From the NCBI GenBank assembly GCA_900770145.1, contig CAAGJL010000012.1, forward strand, positions 1 through 6,424: 6,424 bases of DNA, read 5' to 3'. This DNA is from Clostridia bacterium. Lineage in GTDB: Bacteria > Bacillota > Clostridia > Oscillospirales > CAG-272. This document shows, one piece after another, positions 1 to 4,527 of the stretch; position 1 is the stretch's first letter, and each line of letters starts with the position of its first letter. The notes under the pieces were generated by a model. The model saw nothing but the letters and a program-made list of their open reading frames with translations, did no database searches and had not been told where the DNA came from. A program made the position numbers and the translations under genes.

Positions 1-129
1 ATTCAAAAAGGCTTTTTTCGCGGACTTCTAATGAAATTTCTAAAAAAGCCGTTAGATTTTCGTTAGAAGTCGGTCGATGACAAAAAGCACCGCGACATCA
101 GCTTTTTTCGCGTTTTCGCGTGCGAAATT
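1..129. other. Left-edge non-coding region with interleaved inverted repeats
   Basis: No convincing gene is visible. Short open frames run in from the window edge on the + strand and stop at 29-31, 64-66 and 78-80, so the 3' end of an off-window gene cannot be excluded. The stretch is rich in inverted repeats. GGCTTTTTT (10-18) pairs with AAAAAAGCC (42-50), and GACTTCTAA (23-31) pairs with TTAGAAGTC (63-71). The two pairs are interleaved rather than nested. GCTTTTTTCGCG occurs as an exact 12-bp direct repeat at 11-22 and 101-112. Function is unknown; a terminator, a structured RNA or a decayed repeat are all possible. Confidence 0.5.
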
Positions 130-150
130 TTGTTTTGGGAAACAAACCGA

Positions 151-179
151 TTGCAAAATCCGGGAAGTTGTGCTATGAT
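151..179 (+). promoter_or_regulatory. Sigma-A promoter of the two-TM membrane protein gene
   Basis: TTGCAA (-35, 151-156) and TATGAT (-10, 174-179) are separated by exactly 17 bases. A TG dinucleotide sits one base upstream of the -10 (171-172), giving an extended -10. Transcription should begin near 186, about 34 bases before the ATG at 220. This also rules out the upstream ATG at 175, which lies inside the -10 box. Confidence 0.8.
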
Positions 180-219
180 AAAGATAACCCGAAAATTTGG
201 TGAAAAGAGGGGCAAATGG

Positions 220-741
220 ATGGAAAGAAAGCATTATAGCCGCGGGACGATGATTGGCGGGGTTGTGCGGATCATCGTTGCGCTGATTACGATGGCGATT
301 GCCGGGTTTGTGGTGGCTTCCGGCCTCCGGATAAAAACCGAGGAGACTGCATTTGTGGTCTTGTTTATGTGTTTCGTGGGCGGGTTGATCGTGATTGCAT
401 CGCTCTGCTTTATCGGCAGCGGGATCAAAATGATTATCGACGGCAAAAAATCGTTTGGGGTCGCCAGCAAAGGGCGCGTCGGGAACGGCAGGATTCTTGA
501 TCTGTCGGAGACGCAGGTGATCGGGCGCCACAGCGGGGGCGTTTCTCATTACACCGTATACAACCTGAAATTTGAGTATACGGACGATTTCGGCAACCTG
601 TGCGAAGGCGAGGAACAGATCAGCCAGCGGGTGTATGACGCCCTGCGACAAATGACGCTGGTGCCGATTCTGATTTACAAAGAGCGGGCAATCTTTGACC
701 GGAAAAGATTTGACCGGGAAAACGGCGCGGGGTTAACCTGA
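220..741 (+). CDS. Hypothetical two-TM membrane protein with a DUF3592-like C-terminal domain
   Basis: The protein has 173 residues and no specific function I can recognise. A basic N-terminus (MERKHYSRGT) precedes two hydrophobic segments at about residues 11-34 and 44-70. A soluble domain follows (about 85-162) with the pattern G-x-G-R-I-L-D, then YNLKFEYTDDFGN (114-126), then LVPILIYKERAIFD (147-160). A beta-rich domain ending in a 'V-P-I-x-Y' strand resembles DUF3592-type membrane proteins; that match is by eye only. The ATG at 220 is chosen because it has a GAGGGG ribosome binding site 7 bases upstream and lies downstream of the extended -10 promoter at 151-179. The gene is monocistronic, bounded by that promoter and a strong terminator at 754-793. 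With two membrane segments and the C-terminal domain probably on the cytoplasmic side, it may be a small envelope protein. Confidence 0.83.
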   Translation: MERKHYSRGTMIGGVVRIIVALITMAIAGFVVASGLRIKTEETAFVVLFMCFVGGLIVIASLCFIGSGIKMIIDGKKSFGVASKGRVGNGRILDLSETQVIGRHSGGVSHYTVYNLKFEYTDDFGNLCEGEEQISQRVYDALRQMTLVPILIYKERAIFDRKRFDRENGAGLT

Positions 742-753
742 CCCCAAATTTAC

Positions 754-793
754 AAAAAGCAAAAGGCTGACCGGGTCAGCCTTTTGCTTTTTT
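754..793. terminator. Bidirectional intrinsic terminator
   Basis: A perfect 18-bp inverted repeat (754-771 with 775-792) has a 3-base CGG loop. The core is GGCTGAC/GTCAGCC, with an A-tract on the left and a T-tract on the right. It therefore gives a U-tail in both directions and serves both the + strand membrane protein gene ending at 741 and the converging MATE fragment ending at 809. Confidence 0.93.
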
Positions 794-808
794 GATTTAT
801 GCCGGTTT

Positions 809-1180
809 TCAGCCGGCAATATCGGGGGCGGAATTGAGTTCCCGCTCGGTTTGGTTTAACTGCCGATAGGTTTTCAAGATGATGATAGCCGAGATTACAG
901 CGGTCAGAATGTCTGCTGCGTGCATGGAATACAGAACGCCGTCAAGCCCCAAAAAGCGCGGCAGGACAAGGGCAAACCCGACGCCGAACACAATCTCACG
1001 CACCATGGAAAGCATGGTGGACTCCACCGCTTCGCCCATCGCCTGCAAAAAGATGAAAGTTGCTTTATTGGCGCAGGCAAGGATTATCATACAAAGGTAA
1101 ATGCGAAACGCACGGACGGCGTACTTTCTCATCAGTTTTCCAACCTTTTCGGTGGCGAGAAAATCTTGTTTTTCTTCCAT
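809..1180 (-). CDS. C-terminal fragment of a MATE-family multidrug exporter
   Basis: The product has 123 residues, whereas full-length MATE exporters have about 440-460. It matches only the last quarter of the MepA/NorM-like clostridial group. The recognisable pattern is a basic lead-in, then AVRAFRIYLCM (about 27-37), a helix ending in FLQAMGEA, SMVREIVFGVGFALVLPRFLGLDGV (three short stretches typical of TM11), and a last helix ADILTAVISAIIILKTYRQLN. That gives about three membrane helices. The ATG at 1180 is chosen over the one at 1198 because a GGAGGAG ribosome binding site (1186-1192) lies 5 bases upstream and would sit inside the coding sequence of the longer form. It has a good promoter (1256-1284), but a terminator-like hairpin (1204-1236) lies between promoter and start. 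Family assignment is by eye. Most likely it is a 5'-truncated remnant that acquired or kept expression signals; a functional small membrane protein is the alternative. Confidence 0.7.
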   Translation of the reverse strand: MEEKQDFLATEKVGKLMRKYAVRAFRIYLCMIILACANKATFIFLQAMGEAVESTMLSMVREIVFGVGFALVLPRFLGLDGVLYSMHAADILTAVISAIIILKTYRQLNQTERELNSAPDIAG

Positions 1181-1196
1181 AAAAACTCCTCCGTAC

Positions 1197-1236
1197 AAAA
1201 AATAATGCGTAAGCCCGCGGTTCGGACTTACGCATT
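1197..1236 (-). terminator. Terminator-like hairpin in the leader of the MATE fragment (possible attenuator)
   Basis: AATGCGTAAG (1204-1213) pairs with CTTACGCATT (1227-1236). The stem continues for three more pairs after one mismatch, closing a 5-base loop at 1218-1222. On the minus strand it is followed by ATTTTTTG (1196-1203), which makes an intrinsic terminator. It lies about 13 bases after the predicted start of transcription and just before the GGAGGAG ribosome binding site. It could terminate transcripts from the hydrolase gene, attenuate the MATE fragment, or both. Confidence 0.72.
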
Positions 1237-1255
1237 TCTGCTACGCAACAGATTT

Positions 1256-1284
1256 ATTATAACATCTTTCCACGAAAAAAGCAA
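1256..1284 (-). promoter_or_regulatory. Sigma-A promoter upstream of the MATE fragment
   Basis: On the minus strand TTGCTT (-35, 1279-1284) is followed after 17 bases by a perfect TATAAT (-10, 1256-1261). Transcription would start near 1249 and run straight into the hairpin at 1204-1236. Confidence 0.7.
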
Positions 1285-1347
1285 AGGGCAATTCCTCCAA
1301 AAAGCACCCGGATTTTTCGGATTCCGATTCAGAGAATTTCACAAGGA

Positions 1348-2037
1348 TCAAAGCCCCTCATCCTGCAAAAACCGTTCCACCGCCGCGTTGAACTCTGCAG
1401 GGTGGCGGTTGGCGATAAAGTGATCCCCTTTCAGGGTGACCGATTTTGCCCTCGGCAGATTCGCCGCGATCTTGGCGGTGTGTGATTTTTTAATCATATC
1501 TTTTGTGCCGCAGATGACCAGCGTGGGCGCGGTAATTTTGGAGAGTGCCTGCGGGGCGATATACGGGTCGTTGACCATCAGCCCCAGCATTTCGGCGTTT
1601 TTTGCCGCTTCTTCCGATTTGGCGGCAAATCTGCGGGCAATCCGGTATCCGATCTCAATCGGAATCTGCGTTCTTGCTCTGACCCCTTTGGGGTAAAGAT
1701 TACCCCCGTTGAGAATCAGCGCGCTGACCATCTCCGGGTGTTTCAGGGCAAATTTCATCGCGATGTTTGCCCCGTCCGAAAACCCCAAAATTACGGCTTT
1801 CGGAATCCCGTGCGCGACCATAAAATCATACAGATCGCAGGCAAACTGTTCGATAGTGAACGGCGCGCTGCCCCGCGGGGACTGCCCGTGCCCCCGGGTA
1901 TCCGGCGCGATGACGCGGTAACGGTTTTGAAAATATGCAATCTGATGCTCAAAATAGGAACAGTTGCCCCCGTTGCCGTGCAGAAGAATCAGAGGTTTGC
2001 CGCTCCCCTTTTCCCGGTAATATAACTCAATATCCAT
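1348..2037 (-). CDS. Alpha/beta-fold hydrolase
   Basis: This is a 229-residue single-domain alpha/beta hydrolase. The catalytic triad can be read directly: nucleophile Ser87 in the elbow GFSDG (85-89), acid Asp180 in CGTKD (176-180), and His206 in KGDHF (203-207). The oxyanion-hole motif is HGNGGN (20-25), followed by DTRGHGQS (46-53), typical of the esterase/lactonase/MhpC-like branch. There is no signal peptide or membrane segment, so it should be cytoplasmic. The substrate cannot be deduced; the cap region between about residues 115 and 165 is short, arguing for a small ester or lactone substrate. The ATG at 2037 is chosen because AGAGGG lies 6 bases upstream and a strong promoter ends 30 bases upstream; longer readings run through that promoter. 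It is monocistronic and flanked by the broken ends of a MATE and an ABC exporter, so it may have arrived as a cassette. Confidence 0.95.
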   Translation of the reverse strand: MDIELYYREKGSGKPLILLHGNGGNCSYFEHQIAYFQNRYRVIAPDTRGHGQSPRGSAPFTIEQFACDLYDFMVAHGIPKAVILGFSDGANIAMKFALKHPEMVSALILNGGNLYPKGVRARTQIPIEIGYRIARRFAAKSEEAAKNAEMLGLMVNDPYIAPQALSKITAPTLVICGTKDMIKKSHTAKIAANLPRAKSVTLKGDHFIANRHPAEFNAAVERFLQDEGL

Positions 2038-2067
2038 ATTCTGCCCTCTCCCGGATAAGATAATTTC

Positions 2068-2096
2068 ATTATACCACGCGCATGCCATTTTTGCAA
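2068..2096 (-). promoter_or_regulatory. Sigma-A promoter of the alpha/beta hydrolase gene
   Basis: On the minus strand TTGCAA (2091-2096), a 17-base spacer and a perfect TATAAT (2068-2073) with an extended TGG directly before it. Predicted start of transcription is near 2061, giving a leader of about 24 bases before the ATG at 2037. Confidence 0.88.
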
Positions 2097-2151
2097 GCGA
2101 TGGAGCTGCCGAACCGCCATGCCAAGCGGCAGGGCGCAGCAGTTTTGCCAA

Positions 2152-2370
2152 AACAAACACCTGATTCAGGAGGAGATTTCGGAACCGGCGCGGGGCAAAA
2201 CCATCATCACCATTACCCACCGCCCGGAGACCGTTCAGAACGCCGATCGGAGTCTGGTGGTGGAAAACGGCGGGATTGCCGGGTGCGGCACGCATGAAGA
2301 ACCGCTTTGTCAGGCGGACCGTACCGGCGCTTCACCGAGATCCGCGAGAGCGCGGAGGGGTGCGCATCGT
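2152..2370 (+). pseudogene. Remnant of an ABC-transporter ATP-binding protein (C-terminal end, frameshifted)
   Basis: Translation from 2152 reads NKHLIQEEI, then RGKTIITITHRPETVQNADR, then LVVENGGIAGCGTHEE. This is the end of an ABC exporter nucleotide-binding domain: the H-loop histidine (codon 2218-2220) in ITHRPETV, the 'NADR-LVVE-G-I' strand and the 'GTHEE' motif. Just after 2312 the frame breaks. One base appears to be missing from a run of G (CAGGCGG where CAGGGCGG would keep frame), and the protein continues in the next frame as GGPYRRFTEIRESAEG. Walker A, the signature motif, Walker B and the whole membrane domain are absent. There is no start or ribosome binding site. The remnant begins about 55 bases from the hydrolase -35 box and ends just before the terminator at 2388-2422. 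It is a dead gene relic. Confidence 0.85.
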
Positions 2371-2387
2371 CGTGTCATTCCCTGTCA

Positions 2388-2422
2388 AAAAGGGCGGTAA
2401 AAAACTGCGTTACCGCCCTTTT
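2388..2422. terminator. Bidirectional intrinsic terminator
   Basis: AAAAGGGCGGTAA (2388-2400) pairs perfectly with TTACCGCCCTTTT (2410-2422) around a 9-base loop. The A and T flanks give a U-tail on both strands. It serves the cupin gene ending at 2436 on the minus strand, and on the + strand it is probably the old terminator of the decayed ABC gene. Confidence 0.9.
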
Positions 2423-2435
2423 AAGGAAAGCAAAA

Positions 2436-2768
2436 TTATTTTACCACAACCAACAGCATCTTAAACTGTTCTTTCCCATAGACCGCGTGCGGGTGCCCGG
2501 CGGGCATCACGATAGACTCACCCTCTTTGAGATCGTGCCTCACGCCGTCAATGGTGATGGTGCCCTCTCCGTCAAGGCAGGTGACAAACGCGTCACCGGG
2601 GGCGCTGTGGGCGCTGATTTCCTCGCCCTTGTCAAAAGAGAACAGCGTGATGCTGAGCGCTTCATTCTGCGCCAGCGTTTTGCTGACCACCTGCCCCGCC
2701 TGATATGCCACTTCCTCTTTCAGGGTCAGCACTTTGGCTTTTTCGATATTTTTCAGAAATTCTTTCAT
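2436..2768 (-). CDS. Small single-domain cupin protein
   Basis: The protein has 110 residues and is a complete one-domain cupin. After an N-terminal helix (MKEFLKNIEKAKVLTL) the beta barrel shows motif 1 as SAHSAPGDAFVTCLDGEG (52-69) and motif 2 as PAGHPHAV (89-96). Likely metal ligands are His54, His92 and His94. The second histidine of the usual HxH in motif 1 is replaced (H-S-A-P), as is common in this subgroup, whose members typically carry 'HSAPGDA' and end in 'FKMLL'. No enzyme activity can be assigned; such proteins are cytoplasmic, and some bind a metal and a small ligand. The ATG at 2768 has a GGAGG-rich ribosome binding site 8 bases upstream and its own promoter. The gene is monocistronic, between the terminators at 2388-2422 and 2847-2871. 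Confidence 0.92.
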   Translation of the reverse strand: MKEFLKNIEKAKVLTLKEEVAYQAGQVVSKTLAQNEALSITLFSFDKGEEISAHSAPGDAFVTCLDGEGTITIDGVRHDLKEGESIVMPAGHPHAVYGKEQFKMLLVVVK

Positions 2769-2808
2769 TTGAAATTCCTCCCTCCGGGTGTCGCGCACCG
2801 CTGTCTTT

Positions 2809-2837
2809 ATTATACCACAAGGCGCGCGGCGGCACAA
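2809..2837 (-). promoter_or_regulatory. Sigma-A promoter of the cupin gene
   Basis: On the minus strand TTGTGC (2832-2837), a 17-base spacer and a perfect TATAAT (2809-2814) preceded by an extended TGG. Transcription should start near 2802, about 34 bases before the ATG at 2768. Confidence 0.82.
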
Positions 2838-2841
2838 GCCG

Positions 2842-2871
2842 AAAATACAAAAGCCCCAAAGGGGCTTTTGT
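2842..2871 (-). terminator. Terminator of the DUF2325-DUF3793-flavodoxin operon
   Basis: An 11-bp perfect stem (2847-2857 with 2861-2871) and an AAA/TTT loop form a GGGGCTTTTGT hairpin followed by ATTTTC on the minus strand. It starts 8 bases after the flavodoxin stop codon and separates the operon from the cupin promoter at 2809-2837. Confidence 0.92.
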
Positions 2872-2879
2872 GCAGGAGA

Positions 2880-3305
2880 TTACTCTGCCAGTTTTGCGCC
2901 AAGCGCCTTGCAAGCCGCCAGTGCGTCGGCATCCGGCGCTTCGTTGCAGATCACGCTTTCTGCCACCTGTTTGGCGCCTGCGGCAAGGCAGTCCTCCTCC
3001 CAGTTGCGCATCCACTCACCGTCTCCCCAGCCATAAGAGCCGAAAAGAGCGATCGGTTTGCCCGCAAGACCTGCCTTGCAGGCGTCAAACATCGGAGCAA
3101 ACTCCTCTTCCTCCAAGACCTCTGAGCCCATTGCCGGGCAACCGAACGCGATAGCGTCAAATGCGGAAACCAGATTCGCGCTCATTTCTGCCGCGGTCAG
3201 CACCGTCACTTCGGCGCCTGCCGCCTTTGCACCCTCTGCCACGGCGTTAGCCATTGCCTCGGTGTTTCCTGTCCCGCTCCAATACACGACTGCTGTTTTT
3301 TTCAT
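2880..3305 (-). CDS. Flavodoxin (short-chain, clostridial type)
   Basis: The protein has 141 residues, the normal size of a short-chain flavodoxin carrying FMN as a one-/two-electron carrier in the cytoplasm. The FMN phosphate loop is SGTGNTE (10-16). The 60s loop is CPAMGSEVLEEEEF (56-69), and the 90s loop is GSYGWGDGEWMRNWEEDC (89-106), with Trp93 placed to stack on the flavin. These loops closely follow the well-studied Clostridium beijerinckii flavodoxin. The ATG at 3305 has AGGAG 6 bases upstream. It is the last gene of a three-gene operon, 15 bases after the DUF3793 stop, with a terminator directly downstream. Flavodoxins commonly replace ferredoxin when iron is scarce, which makes its placement behind a heavily operator-decorated promoter notable; iron control here is inference. 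Confidence 0.94.
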   Translation of the reverse strand: MKKTAVVYWSGTGNTEAMANAVAEGAKAAGAEVTVLTAAEMSANLVSAFDAIAFGCPAMGSEVLEEEEFAPMFDACKAGLAGKPIALFGSYGWGDGEWMRNWEEDCLAAGAKQVAESVICNEAPDADALAACKALGAKLAE

Positions 3306-3320
3306 TTTCTTCTCCTTTCT

Positions 3321-3875
3321 TTATGATGCCCGTACGACGAGCCGTTCAAATGCCCCGGTCTTTCGGTATACTTCCCGATAGACCCTGGTACATTTCTCAA
3401 ATTGCGCAAACCGCCGCCGGGCAGACTCCACATCCCCAAACACCTTCCAGGTGCCGACATATTTTGCCGCCCTGCGGTCACCGTGGATAAACCCGTATAC
3501 ATCCTCCGGCGGATAACCAAGAAACAGCCCGATTTCATGGGGGAATGCACACCCGTGCCGAAGCCGGCGCGTCAGTTCCGTCAGGCATTCCTCCGGGCTT
3601 TGCTGCGTGTATCCGCACTCGGAGAGAATCTCCCGCGCCCGCTTATTTTCAAGATCGCGGCAAAGGCACTCCGGGCGATATACGTAAATCAACGCGTGCC
3701 CGTTCTCCGCCCGAACCGGAATCATCCGCACCCCGCGCGGGGTCAGGCAACGGTTAAAACACCGCACGCTTTCATATAACCGCCGCCGGCACTCATAGGG
3801 GCAGGCAAACAGGTTGCCCGTTTTCAGCCCCGCCATCGTCGGTGAGCAGTTATTGACCACCAATTCCTCAGACAC
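3321..3875 (-). CDS. DUF3793 family protein
   Basis: The protein has 184 residues and is soluble, with no signal peptide or membrane segment. It has the recognisable blocks of DUF3793: an N-terminal CSPTMAGLKTGNLF (10-23), a central ALIYVYRP (61-68), then FPHEIGLFLGYPPEDVYGFI (111-130) and GTWKVFGD (141-148). Ten cysteines are spread through it (for example 10, 25, 39, 43, 70, 72, 87, 97, 109, 162), so metal or redox chemistry is possible, but no classic metal motif is visible. The biochemical function of this family is not known to me. The start is a GTG at 3875 that overlaps the end of the upstream DUF2325 gene by 8 bases (GTGTCTGA). There is no strong ribosome binding site, so translational coupling is likely. 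The flavodoxin gene follows 15 bases later. Confidence 0.88.
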   Translation of the reverse strand: MSEELVVNNCSPTMAGLKTGNLFACPYECRRRLYESVRCFNRCLTPRGVRMIPVRAENGHALIYVYRPECLCRDLENKRAREILSECGYTQQSPEECLTELTRRLRHGCAFPHEIGLFLGYPPEDVYGFIHGDRRAAKYVGTWKVFGDVESARRRFAQFEKCTRVYREVYRKTGAFERLVVRAS

Positions 3876-4164
3876 GGTAAATGCCGCCCTTCGCGTGCTC
3901 GTCCAAAATATTTTTCAACGCCGTGGCGGAACTCTGATGGCTACGCACAATGCGCACATTGCGCCCCTTCGTTTCGCTCATCACCGTGTGCAGCATTTTA
4001 TGTGACATGGTGTTGGTAAACAACACCAAAAGATCCGGCGTGCCGAAATTCTTAAACCGCCCGGTCAATTTGGTATATACCTTGCTCTTGCAGGAGTAGG
4101 TTTCACACAACTCCCGATATTTTCTCTCCATACATTCGTTTCCGCCAACAATTACTACGCTCAC
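3868..4164 (-). CDS. DUF2325 domain protein, first gene of the flavodoxin operon
   Basis: This is a 98-residue protein consisting of a single DUF2325 domain. It opens with SVVIVGGN (2-9), a nucleotide-fold-like strand and glycine turn. This is followed by a strand-rich middle PDLLVLFTNTMSHKM (43-57) and a conserved-looking RIVRSHQSSATALKNIL (71-87). Cysteines occur at 11, 20 and 25. The family is common in Clostridia; no reaction is known to me. The GTG at 4164 is taken as start because a perfect AGGAGG lies 6 bases upstream (4171-4176) and the protein then begins with the family's usual MSVVIVGG. It overlaps DUF3793 by 8 bases. Two palindromes flank its very strong promoter, so it is likely to be tightly repressed under some condition. 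Confidence 0.87.
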   Translation of the reverse strand: MSVVIVGGNECMERKYRELCETYSCKSKVYTKLTGRFKNFGTPDLLVLFTNTMSHKMLHTVMSETKGRNVRIVRSHQSSATALKNILDEHAKGGIYRV

Positions 4165-4191
4165 AACGCGCCTCCTTTGATTGTTTAATAG

Positions 4192-4211
4192 TTGTTAGTG
4201 TATGCTAACAA
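4192..4211. promoter_or_regulatory. Putative operator O2: palindrome TTGTTAG-N6-CTAACAA at the transcription start
   Basis: A 7-bp perfect inverted repeat (4192-4198 with 4205-4211) is centred about 15 bases downstream of the -10, across the predicted start of transcription (near 4209). Such a position suits a repressor. The TTAG...CTAA cores recall the boxes of DtxR/IdeR-type metal repressors (consensus TTAGGTTAGSCTAACCTAA), but the match is partial. In RNA the same repeat would form a 5'-terminal stem-loop, so an mRNA-stabilising role is an alternative. The outer arms TGATTGTT (4178-4185) and AACAATCA (4207-4214) offer a competing fold. Confidence 0.55.
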
Positions 4212-4215
4212 TCAA

Positions 4216-4244
4216 ATTATAGCGTAAACTTACCCACTTGTCAA
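4216..4244 (-). promoter_or_regulatory. Perfect-consensus sigma-A promoter of the DUF2325 operon
   Basis: On the minus strand TTGACA (4239-4244), a 17-base spacer (4222-4238) and TATAAT (4216-4221): both hexamers and the spacing are ideal. The predicted start of transcription is near 4209, about 45 bases before the GTG at 4164. An unregulated promoter this strong would be unusual for a flavodoxin operon. Confidence 0.95.
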
Positions 4245-4250
4245 GTGGGT
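4232..4250. promoter_or_regulatory. Putative operator O1: 19-bp palindrome over the -35 box
   Basis: ACCCACTTGTCAAGTGGGT is a perfect palindrome with 9-bp arms around a single central base, and it contains the whole -35 hexamer (4239-4244). Its centre is about 39 bases, near four helical turns, from the centre of the palindrome at 4192-4211. A bound dimer would block the -35. On the + strand it is followed by TTTTTGC and could act as a terminator, but no + strand gene reaches it, so the operator reading is preferred. Confidence 0.55.
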
Positions 4251-4466
4251 TTTTGCATTTTTCAAAATTTTTTATGTAAAACGCATTTCTGCCGCCTTGC
4301 GGCTTCCTCTCCCTCCCTCTCCAAAAGTGCATCCATACGCCGAGCGGGAAACTGACTACTCCCCCGCCCCGCTCCCAACATTCCCTTGCCCCGCAGATTT
4401 TGATGCAGGATTGCCGGAGGCTCCCCGAAGGCGTATCCCATACGCCGAGCGGGAAGCTCCGACGAT
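4251..4466. repeat. Intergenic repeat region with an 18-bp direct repeat and a long imperfect hairpin
   Basis: No gene is supported here. CCATACGCCGAGCGGGAA occurs twice, at 4333-4350 and 4438-4455. The second copy forms the right arm of a 45-base imperfect hairpin (4416-4460) whose tip is GGCGTAT-CCC-ATACGCC and whose base is GGAG/CTCC. A smaller hairpin GCCGC-CTT-GCGGC lies at 4291-4303. Strong C/G strand bias and repeated structure suggest a dispersed repetitive element inserted between two operons. A minus-strand open frame crosses it but has no ribosome binding site, and the duplicated repeat makes it encode the same peptide twice. Confidence 0.6.
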
Positions 4467-4501
4467 AAAAAAAGAAACCGCCATATGGCGGTTTCTTTTT
4501 T
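4467..4501. terminator. Bidirectional terminator of the ribosomal protein operon
   Basis: AAAAAAGAAACCGCCAT (4468-4484) and ATGGCGGTTTCTTTTTT (4485-4501) form a perfect 34-base palindrome. This gives a GAAACCGCC/GGCGGTTTC stem with an ATAT loop and A/T-tracts on both sides. On the minus strand it lies 27 bases after the rpmA stop. Confidence 0.95.
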
Positions 4502-4527
4502 GCCCTGCGCAAAAGATGCGGGGCAAC

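Noticed and set aside
52..651. 199-codon minus-strand open frame opposite the two-TM membrane protein gene
   Set aside because: It is antisense to a gene with promoter, ribosome binding site and membrane-protein composition. It has no ribosome binding site of its own, and its residues (Pro/His/Asn-rich) look like a shadow frame.
1300..1345. Terminator immediately after the hydrolase stop
   Set aside because: Only short imperfect pairings (such as CGGA/TCCG) without a good stem and U-tail; the hairpin at 1204-1236 is the first convincing terminator downstream.
920..1423. 167-codon + strand open frame opposite the MATE fragment
   Set aside because: His/Lys-rich shadow translation crossing a terminator hairpin and a promoter, with no ribosome binding site.
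2106..2132. Inverted repeat CTGCCG/CGGCAG upstream of the hydrolase promoter as an operator
   Set aside because: Arms of only 6 bp around a long 15-base gap in GC-rich relic DNA; compatible with chance.
2307..3125. 272-codon + strand open frame across the cupin and flavodoxin genes
   Set aside because: It is antisense to two clearly recognised genes and their terminators. It starts at a TTG inside the ABC relic; only its first about 18 codons are meaningful, as the frameshifted tail of that relic.
4333..4455. CRISPR-like repeat pair
   Set aside because: Only two copies of an 18-bp repeat, with a spacing of about 87 bases, one embedded in a hairpin; no array and no cas genes.
4195..4512. 105-codon minus-strand open frame in the intergenic repeat region
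   Set aside because: It runs through the terminator hairpin, the direct repeat (giving the peptide FPLGVW twice) and the DUF2325 promoter, and has no ribosome binding site. It reflects repeat structure, not coding.
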